In this document: positions 8,189 through 17,271 of the stretch, one piece after another
Layout of the letters: each line of letters begins with the position of its first letter
How positions within the stretch are numbered: the first letter of the stretch is position 1
Source: Gloeocapsopsis dulcis
GTDB lineage: Bacteria; Cyanobacteriota; Cyanobacteriia; Cyanobacteriales; Chroococcidiopsidaceae
Direction: 5' to 3'
Assembly (NCBI RefSeq): GCF_032163395.1
Contig: NZ_CP119968.1
Location: 5,048,001 to 5,112,000 of the forward strand
Length of the DNA: 64,000 bases
Translations under genes and position numbers: made by a program
The notes under the pieces: model-generated
Seen by the model: the letters and a program-made list of their open reading frames with translations, nothing else
What the model was told of the DNA's origin: nothing
Database searches by the model: none

Positions 8189-8234
8189 CCGATCTACGGT
8201 TCTGAGTTCTGTGTAGCGTCCTCTGACCCCTAAC
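8189..8234. repeat. Dispersed intergenic repeat, inverted copy of 13178-13220
   Basis: The segment from GATCTACGGTTCTGAG through TGTAGCGTCCTCTGACCCC is close to the reverse complement of the sequence at 13178-13220 (GGGGTCGGAGGACGCTACGC ...). Two copies in intergenic DNA mark a small repeat family. Confidence 0.5.
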
Positions 8235-8267
8235 CCCTTCTAATTAATTTAAAACTGGAATCATTAA

Positions 8268-8939
8268 ATGAGTGTGACACCTGAAACTGTTAAACAAATG
8301 CTCGCATCTGAGGATTTGGGAGAACGCCTGCGGGCAGTCAATCAAATTCGGGAACTAGAAGATACAGCGGTTGCTTTTGAATTAGCTCAAAGTGCTGTTC
8401 AAGATCCCAATGCTCGTGTCCGCTACTCAGCGGTAAGCCAAATGGATACTTTAGGCGGACAAAATTTGCAAGTTTCTCTAGATTTATTGCGCGATCGCCT
8501 CATAAATGATCCTGAACCAGATGTCCAAGCCGCTGCTGCCGACTGCATCGGTGCTTTGAAGTTAACTGAGGCGTATACTGATTTAGAGCAACTCTATCAC
8601 AGTACAAGTGAGTGGCTTATCAAGTTTAGTATTGTGGCTACTTTAGGTGAACTAGGCGATCCGCGTTCGTTCGACTTGCTCAAAGAAGCACTTAATTCAG
8701 ATATTGACTTGGTAAAAACTGCGGCAATTAGCTCGTTGGGAGATTTAAAAGATACACGGGCAGTAGAACTCCTAGTCTCCCATGTCTCTAACGTCGATTG
8801 GCAAGTACGCTACCGTACTGCCCAATCTTTAGGAAAATTAGGTGGTACACAAGCACAATCTATCTTAAGAGAGATGGCAAACGATCAAGTAGAAGCAGTA
8901 GCGCAGGAAGCGAAAACTGCTTTGGAACAAATTGGTTAA
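8268..8939 (+). CDS. nblB: HEAT-repeat protein, NblB/phycobilin-lyase-like
   Basis: 223 aa built of about six HEAT-like units (LGERLRAVNQIREL, DPNARVRYSAVSQMDTLG, DPEPDVQAAAADCIGAL, STSEWLIKFSIVATLGELG, DIDLVKTAAISSLGDL, DWQVRYRTAQSLGKLGG). The N-terminal SVTPETVKQMLASEDLGERL and the length match cyanobacterial NblB, related to CpcE/CpcF phycobilin lyases. NblB takes part in removing chromophores from, and dismantling, phycobilisomes under nutrient stress. The ATG at 8268 has no strong Shine-Dalgarno but begins the conserved N-terminus. The family call is confident; the exact orthology to NblB rests on memory of the sequence family. Confidence 0.75.
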   Translation: MSVTPETVKQMLASEDLGERLRAVNQIRELEDTAVAFELAQSAVQDPNARVRYSAVSQMDTLGGQNLQVSLDLLRDRLINDPEPDVQAAAADCIGALKLTEAYTDLEQLYHSTSEWLIKFSIVATLGELGDPRSFDLLKEALNSDIDLVKTAAISSLGDLKDTRAVELLVSHVSNVDWQVRYRTAQSLGKLGGTQAQSILREMANDQVEAVAQEAKTALEQIG

Positions 8940-9046
8940 ATAGTACCGGAGTTTTCCCTTAAAGATATCTTGAAGTTGCTTTAAGTTGCGCGATCGCCAT
9001 TGGGTTTAGTAGTAGTACACTTGTTCTAATTTATAGCAAAAGGCAA

Positions 9047-9220
9047 GTGTACTATGCCAGCGATCGCGGTTTGCTGCAAAAAGCGTTACGTGCCTTTACT
9101 GATGCGGCATACATCATTTTAGTAAACGGTCAGCAAGTAGAAAGCTTAGAAGCAGAAATAACGCTGAGTCAAGAAACAAAAGTTACGTTCTTGCGGTTAA
9201 TGCCATTGGTAGGTGGCTAA
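9047..9220 (+). pseudogene. Possible MoaD/ThiS-like C-terminal fragment
   Basis: A frame open from about 8955 to TAA at 9218-9220, with only a GTG (9047) as a plausible start, encodes 57 residues. It ends VTFLRLMPLVGG, preceded by AYIILVNGQQVESL. A beta-strand pattern and a terminal Gly-Gly after a hydrophobic stretch are the signature of MoaD/ThiS sulfur-carrier proteins, which are ~70-90 aa. The N-terminal strands are missing, so I read it as a remnant rather than a working gene. Confidence 0.35.
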
Positions 9221-9279
9221 TACGATTTTGGATTGAAAAAAGTTTGAAGAAGCTTGGCATTGAGCTAAAGGTATGAGTT

Positions 9280-12200
9280 ATGGAAGTATCAACCTCGCTG
9301 CAAGAAATTGCCTTATTTGAACGAGAGATTTCCTATCTACTTGTAGATGTATGGCAAATAGATCAGAGCAAGAACTACCAGCATTTTTATACACAACAAG
9401 GAACATGCCAGGTGCTGCTTACGGGTGAAATGGCAACCTTAAGAAGTAATGAAATAATTAATACTCTTAGTGGGCATACAGTTTTTGGTTGGAGTGTAGC
9501 CCACGATTTTGAGCAATTGCCAACACTGGTACAAAGAAGTCTAGAGCAATTAACAACACGCCTGCCAATAACTGAATTAGGTCGCTTGGCGGCTGATATG
9601 TATTTCAATCCAATGCTATGGCAAAGTTCTTACATACTTAATGCACCAGAGTATCAAGCTGTTGTAGAAATCTTAACTGCGTGCTTGATTAAATTTACCC
9701 CACCTGATATTTGCGATCGCCTAGCAACGAGATTGACACAAATCCTCGCAAATCCCTTTTATACCAACGAAGTCGAAATTAAACAGCGCCAGATGATTTG
9801 CTGTGTTCCTGAGTTGTATCTAACGCCAACTTTAGAAGATTGTTTAGCGTTACTGCTAGAGCTACCGCCATCTTCGCACAACTTACATCTAGTCGAACAA
9901 CTCGTGCTTGGAGAATGGGATTTTGGACCTTTCGATCCATCTGCTTACTTTGGGAAAATGTACTATATTCCTCAAAATTTTCCTTGTTACAACGTTGATG
10001 CTATATATCAACAACAGCAATGGCAATTCAACTTTGATGCATATGCGTACCCATATCATTTTGACAGTTGTAAGTCGATTTGGGCGTATCAAATTTACGA
10101 ACGTGGTTTCTCCTCGCAATCAGACAAAGGACTTTGCTATTACTTCCCACGCTTGATGAATCGTTTGTATGAACATGGACGTTTCGGCTATACCAAATTT
10201 TGTCAAGCTGTACAACATTTACCACTAATTCTTCGTGATGCTTGTGAATTGACGGCTGATGGTAGTGTCACTACTTTTCACGCGCAAGTTAGTACTGAAT
10301 TTAGCCGAGTGGTTTTAGAATACTGTGAAAAACTGGCACGGGAAACAGCCCAAAATCTTTCAAAAGAAAACTACTACATCCTGATGCGAATTAACAAACT
10401 CCAAGGTAGTCAATATCTGCTAGAAGCTGTTAGGCAACATAACATTCATCAACTTGGACTTGTGTGTCCTCACGAGAACAAGTATTTCAGGAGTACGAAT
10501 AAAATTAAATGGCAAGACGGAATTACTGCGGCTGTTGTTAACTTGGCACAAGCAACCGATACTGAACCAGAATCACCTACAGATCGTCAAGCACTTGTTG
10601 CTCAGTTGCAAAGACTACCTTCTACTTCATTAAAATATTTACTACCTATTGCTCAAAATAGCCAGAACCTATTGTGTGCAGCTTTGGGATGGAACGAGGC
10701 ATTGCCACTAATAACTACACTGAAAATTATTAAACAAAACAATGCCAATGCATCTAAAGTAGAACTTGATTTAAAGACAACCGCTGCGCTGAGAAATGCT
10801 TTGGTACAAGCTGGAAATTTAGGGCGAGAAATTTGGACACTATGGCGTGAGGCTAAAGTCTTTGATAAGAATACTGTATTTTTAATCGAGGCGATCGCTG
10901 GTTGGAATTGCACAGAAATTGAACAGTCGCTAGCTAAACGCAAACAGATTGCTGTCAAAGCTTATGGCTTGTTACCTCTCGAACGAGGACACGAAGAAGT
11001 TCTAGAACGTTATTTATTTTTACAGCAGTTTCAGAAAGACAGTAAAAAATTTGGTGCAGAAAAACAGGCGAACGAACATACGGCGGTGCAAGCAGCTTTA
11101 GCTTATTTAGCACAAGTTGCTGGCTATTCCAACACGCAACGCTTAGAGTCGATGATGGAGGCACGGTTTAATCAGAAGATAGCGCCAGAATCGTGTCATT
11201 GGTTAATTGGTGAATATCAAGTAACACTTGGTTTAAGTCAAGGTGATCTGCGACTTACTGTACACCGAGGCGATCAGATACTCAAGTCTGTGCCTACAGT
11301 TGTTCGCCAAAGTCAAATCTATACCGAAATTAAAGCAACGGTGCAGCAACTTCGCAATCAGATGACTCGCTTTCGCCGTAATTTTGAGGAAATAATGGCA
11401 ACAGGACAGCCATTAAGCTATGAGGAACTTACTGTCTTTAGCCAAATCCCGATTGCACGGGAAATGTTGAATCCACTTGTTTTATTAACTGAAGATCAAG
11501 TCTGTGGTTTATTTGTACCTGATGCCTTAGCAATACGAAATTTAGATGGCGAATTGATACCATTACAAAACCAAGCTTACATCGCTCATCCGTATCATCT
11601 TTTTCGCAGAGGTGAATTAGCTGCATGGCAGCAAGAAATTGTTCGCCAACGCCTTGTACAGCCTTTTAAACAAGTGTTCCGAGAACTTTATTTGCTGACA
11701 CCTGCGGAGCAAGAAACTTACAATTATTCGTATCGCTTTGCAGGACATACATTAGAATCACGGGTTGTTGCTAGGCTATTGCAATCGCGTGGCTGGCAGC
11801 TTGGTTACGGTGAATATCCTGTACCGCATAAAGTTTTTGCAGAATTAGGTTTGGTTGCCTATTTTGAGTTTCAAGATGTTAGTTACTATTTATCCGCATT
11901 TGAGGAGATTACAAGCGATCGCATTTATTTTCAAGCCGATCAATTTACTGATGGAACTCCGTTACCGTTAGTTGATATCCCTCCTATCATTTTTTCTGAA
12001 GTGATGCGTGATGCTGATTTAGTCGTTTCAGTAGCACAACGCGAGGGAGAAGCACGTTTGTCTCAAGAGACTTATCAACAACGCGGGGATTTAATTAGAA
12101 CATTACTAGCTGATTTGGGTTTAGCAAATGTTACTGTTACCGGACATTTTGCGCGTGTACAAGGAAAACTAGCTTGCTATCAAGTGCATCTCGCTAGTGC

Positions 12201-12402
12201 AGCAATTCACATTGAACCAGGTCATCATCTTTGTGTTGTTCCAGAACGTTGGGGAAAACGACAGAAACTTTTTTTGCCTTTCACTGATGGTGGCGATTCA
12301 AAGATCAGTGAGGTGATTAGTAAAATTTTACTATTAGCAAATGATGACAAAATCAAAGATAAAAGTATTCTGCATCAGATTCAGATGAGATTACACGAGT
12401 AA
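9280..12402 (+). CDS. Large DUF4132-family protein (1040 aa)
   Basis: 1040 aa, soluble, no membrane segments. Residues 1-640 are helical and poorly conserved. From about residue 650 the DUF4132 core appears: LTVHRGDQILKSVP, ARE-type segment IAREMLNPLVLL, a linker LAIRNLDGELIPL, then HPYHLF and VQPFKQVFRELY near 793-806. The last ~60 residues (IHIEPGHHLCVVP, then SEVISKILLLANDDKIKD) match the C-terminal module usually following DUF4132. The family includes MolR-like proteins often linked to WGR domains, but its biochemical role is unknown and no WGR is present here. The gene stands alone with no obvious partner. Confidence 0.75.
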   Translation: MEVSTSLQEIALFEREISYLLVDVWQIDQSKNYQHFYTQQGTCQVLLTGEMATLRSNEIINTLSGHTVFGWSVAHDFEQLPTLVQRSLEQLTTRLPITELGRLAADMYFNPMLWQSSYILNAPEYQAVVEILTACLIKFTPPDICDRLATRLTQILANPFYTNEVEIKQRQMICCVPELYLTPTLEDCLALLLELPPSSHNLHLVEQLVLGEWDFGPFDPSAYFGKMYYIPQNFPCYNVDAIYQQQQWQFNFDAYAYPYHFDSCKSIWAYQIYERGFSSQSDKGLCYYFPRLMNRLYEHGRFGYTKFCQAVQHLPLILRDACELTADGSVTTFHAQVSTEFSRVVLEYCEKLARETAQNLSKENYYILMRINKLQGSQYLLEAVRQHNIHQLGLVCPHENKYFRSTNKIKWQDGITAAVVNLAQATDTEPESPTDRQALVAQLQRLPSTSLKYLLPIAQNSQNLLCAALGWNEALPLITTLKIIKQNNANASKVELDLKTTAALRNALVQAGNLGREIWTLWREAKVFDKNTVFLIEAIAGWNCTEIEQSLAKRKQIAVKAYGLLPLERGHEEVLERYLFLQQFQKDSKKFGAEKQANEHTAVQAALAYLAQVAGYSNTQRLESMMEARFNQKIAPESCHWLIGEYQVTLGLSQGDLRLTVHRGDQILKSVPTVVRQSQIYTEIKATVQQLRNQMTRFRRNFEEIMATGQPLSYEELTVFSQIPIAREMLNPLVLLTEDQVCGLFVPDALAIRNLDGELIPLQNQAYIAHPYHLFRRGELAAWQQEIVRQRLVQPFKQVFRELYLLTPAEQETYNYSYRFAGHTLESRVVARLLQSRGWQLGYGEYPVPHKVFAELGLVAYFEFQDVSYYLSAFEEITSDRIYFQADQFTDGTPLPLVDIPPIIFSEVMRDADLVVSVAQREGEARLSQETYQQRGDLIRTLLADLGLANVTVTGHFARVQGKLACYQVHLASAAIHIEPGHHLCVVPERWGKRQKLFLPFTDGGDSKISEVISKILLLANDDKIKDKSILHQIQMRLHE

Positions 12403-12612
12403 TCTATACTGCTGTCAATTGACGTTCTTTTGATGTGCGATCGCTTTTGTTGCGTGCCCAGATCCATAACGCACCTAAGCCGAGAAGATGATAATCAGAT
12501 GAAGAAGTCCACTAATATAATTTGTAGCTTTTGTCTCACATTTATATGGAGATTAGAAAGTGCTTCAAATTTAAATAACTGTACTAGTAGAAAAATGGCA
12601 GGGTTTTGAGAA

Positions 12613-13140
12613 TTAAGGCAACGCTTCTACTTGCTTTTTCTGACTGTCTTGAATACTTTCTTGACTGTTAGATTGAATTGTCAAAACTGAAGCAAGAGCG
12701 TGGTGTAAAACATAATTACTCACACTACCAAGAAACAACTCTTTAAGTCCAGAATGACCGCGCCGCCCCAGGATAATTAAATCAGCCTTCCACTTCCGCG
12801 CATAGTCACAGATCGCGCGACTAGGAGTACCAAAAAACTGCTCAAATGCAGCTTTAACACCAACACGTCTTGCTTGTTCGCTGCGATCGCGCAACACCTC
12901 AATTCCTTGCGCTTCAAAATCCCGCCATTGCTGACGATGTAACTCGGCAATTTCACTGCTTAAACCAGGATAGTATTCTTCCCGCATCAAGGAAATATCT
13001 GGACTTCCTTCTTCGTCTGGAGAAAGAACGTGCAATAACATGACAGTTGCATTCGTTGCTTTAGCCACATCAATTGCTTGTTGAAAAACTTGCTCACTCA
13101 TAGGAGAACGATCGAGCGCAACGAGAATTCTGGTATACAT
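12613..13140 (-). CDS. Universal stress protein (UspA family)
   Basis: A 175-aa single-domain Usp. The N-terminus is MYTRILVALDRSP, followed by the alpha/beta fold. The ATP-binding loop G-x2-G-x9-G-S is intact in LGRRGHSGLKELFLGS near residues 124-140, so this is an ATP-binding (UspFG/MJ0577-like) rather than UspA-like member. The last ~25 residues are a Gln/Lys-rich tail. It lies about 95 bp downstream of ppsA on the same strand and may be co-transcribed with it, which would link it to carbon/energy stress. Confidence 0.9.
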   Translation of the reverse strand: MYTRILVALDRSPMSEQVFQQAIDVAKATNATVMLLHVLSPDEEGSPDISLMREEYYPGLSSEIAELHRQQWRDFEAQGIEVLRDRSEQARRVGVKAAFEQFFGTPSRAICDYARKWKADLIILGRRGHSGLKELFLGSVSNYVLHHALASVLTIQSNSQESIQDSQKKQVEALP

Positions 13141-13177
13141 ACGAAATGCTCCTTAATGCAATATTGTGGGATATAGC

Positions 13178-13220
13178 AGGGGTCGGAGGACGCTACGCAG
13201 ACCTACGGTTCAGGGTTAAC
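13178..13220. repeat. Dispersed intergenic repeat (pairs with 8189-8234)
   Basis: GGGGTCGGAGGACGCTACGC followed by AGACCTACGGTTCAGGGTTAAC, between uspA and ppsA. It is an inverted, diverged copy of the sequence at 8189-8234. Confidence 0.5.
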
Positions 13221-13234
13221 TAAATAATGAAATT

Positions 13235-15670
13235 TTATGATTTGACTTCTAATTCTTCCACTGCGGCAACCTGTAGTAGTGTTTTAAGTACTGAATCAGG
13301 ATTGAGGCTGATGGAATCGATTTTTTGCTCGACTAAGAAGCGGGCGAATTCAGGATAATCGCTGGGTGCTTGACCGCAAATACCAATTTTGCGATTGTGT
13401 TGTTTAGCAGTAGCGATCGCCATTTGAACTAATTTTTTCACAGCATCATTGCATTCATTAAATAAATCTGCAACCATTGCTGAATTGCGATCTAAGCCTA
13501 ATGCAAGTTGTGTCAAATCATTAGAACCAATCGAAAATCCGTCAAAAACTTGGCTGAATTCCTCAGCTAACAGCACATTGCTGGGTAGTTCACACATGAC
13601 ATAAACTTGTAAACTATTTTCACCTCGCACCAAGCCGTGTTTTGCCATTTCAGCTAGTACTTTGCGTCCTTCATCAGGAGTGCGACAAAATGGAACCATT
13701 AAGATGACATTTGTCAAGCCCATTTCTTCACGAACTTTCTTGATAGCTTGACACTCTAAGGCAAAACCTTCACGGTAGTGATCGCTATAGTATCGAGATG
13801 CGCCTCGCCAGCCTAGCATTGGGTTTTCTTCTTGCGGTTCAAAATCGCGTCCACCCAAGAGATTGGCATATTCATTACTCTTAAAATCTGATAGCCTTAC
13901 TAATACAGGTTTTGGGTAAAAAGCCGCCGCAATTATCGCCACACCTTGCGCTAACTTATTTATAAAGTATTGTGGCATGCGTTCATATTGCAAAGTTAAT
14001 GTGGCAATTTCATCTTTAATTGCATCTTCTGGAAGTTCGTCAAAGTGAATCAATGCCAACGGATGCACCTTAATATGGTTGGCGATAATAAACTCCAACC
14101 GTACTAACCCAACACCATCGTTAGGAATTGCAGCTACACCAAACGCTTCTGCAGGATTACCCAAGTTGATCATAATTTGTGTGTGGGTATGCGGTAGATT
14201 TTCTAGCGTCACTTCCTTGACTTCGTAAGGTAGTATGCCTTGGTAAACTTTCCCTTCTTCACCTTCTGCACAAGAAACCGTAACTTCTTGACCAGATTTG
14301 AGCACACTAATTGCATTACCCGTAGCAACGATCGCCGGAATTCCTAATTCTCGTGCAACAATTGCAGCATGACACGTCCGTCCGCCTTGGTTGGTGACGA
14401 TCGCACTCGCTTTTTTCATGATCGCTTCCCAGTCAGGATCAGTTTTATAAGTCACTAAAACCTCTCCTGCTTTAAACTGATCGAGTTTATGGACATCTAA
14501 AATCACGCGGACTTTTCCTTGTCCGATCGCTTCGCCAATACTACGTCCCCTCACAAGGACTTGACTGCGTTCTTGCAGCGAGTAACTTCGCAATATATTT
14601 TGATGTTTTTGCGACTGTACGGTTTCAGGACGCGCTTGGACAATAAACATATCTCCTGTAATACCGTCTTTTGCCCACTCGATGTCCATCGGTGTGAAAG
14701 TTCCTCGCACTTGCGAATAGTGCTTTTCAATCAAGCAAGCCCAACGCGCGAGTTGTAAAATTTCTGCATCGTTGAGGGCGAACTGCGTGCGATCGTCAAG
14801 GGGGACAGGGACATTTTTTGTTTGTTTAGAACCGCCAACGTCGTAAACAAGTTTCAGTTCTTTCGTACCAACACGTTTTTCTAAAATCGGGCGAAAACCA
14901 GCTTGTAAGGTTGGTTTAAACACCAAGTATTCATCAGGGTTAACCATTCCTTGGACAACGTTTTCCCCTAACCCGTAAGCAGCGGTAATTAACACTGCGT
15001 CTTTGAAACTAGATTCGGTATCAATTGAAAACATCACTCCCGAAGTTGCCAAATCCGATCGCACCATCTTTTGTACACCGACAGAAAGGGCAACATCTAA
15101 ATGGTCAAATCCTTTGAGTTGACGATAGGAAATTGCCCGATCCGTAAACAGCGAAGCGAAGCATCTATGACAAGTGTCAAGAACTGCGGCTAATCCGTGG
15201 ACGTTGAGATAAGTTTCCTGTTGTCCGGCAAAACTTGCAGCGGGTAAATCTTCGGCAGTAGCGCTAGAACGCACCGCAACATCAGTATCAAACCCATAAC
15301 GCTGACACAAATGCTTGTAAGCAGCAGCGATCGCTTCTTCTAGTTCTGCAGGAAATGGTGTTTGCAAAATTAATGAACGTGCTTGTCTACCTTTTTGTCG
15401 CAGTTGGTTGACATCTTCAGTATCTAAGTCCGCAAACAATTTACCTAATTCTGCTTCCAATCCAGCCGACTGCATAAAGTAGCGATAAGCTGTTGCAGTG
15501 GTAGCAAAACCCCTGGGAATATTAACTCCTTGGTTGGATAGTTGTTGGATCATTTCTCCTAGAGAAGCATTTTTGCCACCCACCAAGGCAAGATCAGCTA
15601 GGCTAACTGTATCTAATTCCAACACGAAAGTTTGCTTGCCAGCAGTTTGAGCAACCGTAGTCTGCAACAT
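13235..15670 (-). CDS. ppsA: Phosphoenolpyruvate synthase
   Basis: Converts pyruvate, ATP and water to PEP, AMP and phosphate (gluconeogenesis). 811 aa from the ATG at 15670; a TTG just upstream would add one residue. The N-terminal nucleotide-binding domain shows VGGKNASLGEMI and VRSSATAEDLPAASFAGQQE. The swivelling domain carries the phospho-histidine at about H434 in GGRTCHAAIVARELGIPA. The C-terminal TIM-barrel has VRLEF, GWRGASRYY, MVPFCRTPDEG, SIGSNDLTQLALGLDR and the catalytic Cys in GICGQAPSDYPEFA. Length and motifs match intact family members. A universal stress gene follows on the same strand. Confidence 0.96.
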   Translation of the reverse strand: MLQTTVAQTAGKQTFVLELDTVSLADLALVGGKNASLGEMIQQLSNQGVNIPRGFATTATAYRYFMQSAGLEAELGKLFADLDTEDVNQLRQKGRQARSLILQTPFPAELEEAIAAAYKHLCQRYGFDTDVAVRSSATAEDLPAASFAGQQETYLNVHGLAAVLDTCHRCFASLFTDRAISYRQLKGFDHLDVALSVGVQKMVRSDLATSGVMFSIDTESSFKDAVLITAAYGLGENVVQGMVNPDEYLVFKPTLQAGFRPILEKRVGTKELKLVYDVGGSKQTKNVPVPLDDRTQFALNDAEILQLARWACLIEKHYSQVRGTFTPMDIEWAKDGITGDMFIVQARPETVQSQKHQNILRSYSLQERSQVLVRGRSIGEAIGQGKVRVILDVHKLDQFKAGEVLVTYKTDPDWEAIMKKASAIVTNQGGRTCHAAIVARELGIPAIVATGNAISVLKSGQEVTVSCAEGEEGKVYQGILPYEVKEVTLENLPHTHTQIMINLGNPAEAFGVAAIPNDGVGLVRLEFIIANHIKVHPLALIHFDELPEDAIKDEIATLTLQYERMPQYFINKLAQGVAIIAAAFYPKPVLVRLSDFKSNEYANLLGGRDFEPQEENPMLGWRGASRYYSDHYREGFALECQAIKKVREEMGLTNVILMVPFCRTPDEGRKVLAEMAKHGLVRGENSLQVYVMCELPSNVLLAEEFSQVFDGFSIGSNDLTQLALGLDRNSAMVADLFNECNDAVKKLVQMAIATAKQHNRKIGICGQAPSDYPEFARFLVEQKIDSISLNPDSVLKTLLQVAAVEELEVKS

Positions 15671-15807
15671 CAATCAACTTCCTCTTATTAAACTTAGTTA
15701 GTTTTCGCGAGAAGTTTTTGTGGAGAACTTGCGATTTACTTCATCACTCCTACAGCTTTAGTTATAGGATAACAACTTGAGGAAATTGTGAGGAACTCGT
15801 AGTCACA

Positions 15808-16461
15808 TTACTGCTGAGTTAGTGTGACAAGCAACCACCGACTAATTGCGCCGTCGTCTTCGTTTTGAGAACGCTTTAAGGCTTCTTCAACTAAATTAAT
15901 ATCCAATTCTAGTAGAACTTGTGATTCCCGAATGAAATGACTTTGTGTCTGGTTTAAACAACTTGCAATCACTTTACCTGCATTAACATCAACAACCCAG
16001 TATTCTTGCACACCCATACGTTGATAAAGCTTTTGTTTGCGATTAGTATCGTCTTCTAAGGAGGAAGCCGCAACTTCGACGACTAGTGTCGGTGGATCGA
16101 GTTCATTTAAGTTTACAGGTGCGTTATTGCGTGGCGGAAATCTCAACTTTTTCCCAACATAATAGGCGATATCAGGCTGTGCTTCACGAATCTCGGCTTT
16201 TCTCAAGCTAGGATTTGTCAGTTCTTTTATTGCAATGTTCTTAATTGCTGCATATAAGACAATAACAGTAGAAACAATAGAATTATCTTGACTATGCGCA
16301 GATCCTACTGGAGACATTTCAATCCTCATGCAGCCTTCATCGTAGTAAAACCTCCCGCTTACCAAATTCGGATCGTCCGCAAATGTTAGAAAATCTTCCC
16401 AAGCAGCTGCTACCCAGGTGTCAGTAGGTACGGTTTGCAAAACTGGAGGTGGATTAGCCAT
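15808..16461 (-). CDS. Uma2-family (DUF820) restriction-endonuclease-fold protein
   Basis: 217 aa of the Uma2 family, greatly expanded in cyanobacteria. The PD-(D/E)xK-type core is visible: D97 in AQPDIAYYVG, E129 in PTLVVEVAASS, a lysine in the following helix (NRKQKLYQRMG), and the conserved VQEYWVVDVNAGKV. The catalytic residues appear intact, so a nuclease activity is plausible, but no target is known for the family. The C-terminus has an acidic extension. It is transcribed away from the FtsH-like gene at 16552. Confidence 0.88.
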   Translation of the reverse strand: MANPPPVLQTVPTDTWVAAAWEDFLTFADDPNLVSGRFYYDEGCMRIEMSPVGSAHSQDNSIVSTVIVLYAAIKNIAIKELTNPSLRKAEIREAQPDIAYYVGKKLRFPPRNNAPVNLNELDPPTLVVEVAASSLEDDTNRKQKLYQRMGVQEYWVVDVNAGKVIASCLNQTQSHFIRESQVLLELDINLVEEALKRSQNEDDGAISRWLLVTLTQQ

Positions 16462-16551
16462 TGCTCTAAATGCGTTTAAGATGTGTCAAGCTCTCTATTT
16501 CAAGATAACCTAATAATTAAGAATCTTTACAATTAGAAATAAATTAAGAAA

Positions 16552-17241
16552 ATGAGTCAAACTGCGCTTAATTTAACCGCGATTGCCATATTTCTAATGA
16601 CAATGACGGCTTTGCTAGGACCAATATTCAACTTATCTCCTACACTTCCAGCGATCGCCACTTTTAGCCTGTTGGGGCTTGCCACCTTAGATAGTTTCAG
16701 CTTACAAGGTAAGGGCGGTACTTTAGTCTTAGATTGGTTAGCAAGTTTTTCTCCCCAACACCGCGATCGCATTATTCGTCATGAAGCTGGACACTTTCTT
16801 GTTGCGCATCTTTTAGGAATTCCAGTAACAGGCTATGCCCTCAGTGCTTGGGAAGCTTTGCAGCAGAAACAACCAGGACAAGGTGGTGTTAGCTTTGACG
16901 ATACAGAAGTTGCGTCTCAACTCGCACAAGGTACAATTTCGGCACAATTGTTAGATCGCTACTGTACCATCTGGATGGCAGGAATCGCCGCCGAAACTTT
17001 AGTCTACGATTGCGCTGAAGGTGGTACTGACGATCGTCAACATCTTCATACTGTGCTTTCTTCGTTGGGATTTTCTGCTACAAGTGTAGAACTAAAACAG
17101 CGATTTTGTAGCTTACAAGCGCGTAACTTACTACAACAAAATTGGACAGCGTACGAAGCTTTAGTTACTGCAATGCAAAAACGTACTGATGTTGCTGAAT
17201 GTCGTAGTTTAGTTAATTCGTTAACAACGATTAACAATTAA
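16552..17241 (+). CDS. Membrane-anchored FtsH-like (M41) Zn protease without AAA domain
   Basis: 229 aa. Two N-terminal hydrophobic segments (about residues 6-28 and 31-46) are followed by a peptidase domain. The zinc motif HEAGH is at 77-81 (IIRHEAGHFLVAHLLGIPV, as in FtsH), and the third-ligand acidic motif EGGTDDRQ is at 156-163, where FtsH has the Asp ligand. The AAA+ ATPase that normally precedes this domain is missing, so the protein cannot itself unfold substrates. Similar short proteins occur in cyanobacteria and relate to the plastid FtsH lineage. It may cleave already-unfolded substrates or work with another ATPase; this is inference. Confidence 0.8.
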   Translation: MSQTALNLTAIAIFLMTMTALLGPIFNLSPTLPAIATFSLLGLATLDSFSLQGKGGTLVLDWLASFSPQHRDRIIRHEAGHFLVAHLLGIPVTGYALSAWEALQQKQPGQGGVSFDDTEVASQLAQGTISAQLLDRYCTIWMAGIAAETLVYDCAEGGTDDRQHLHTVLSSLGFSATSVELKQRFCSLQARNLLQQNWTAYEALVTAMQKRTDVAECRSLVNSLTTINN

Positions 17242-17271
17242 CAATCAACCATTAACAGCCCCTATAAATTA

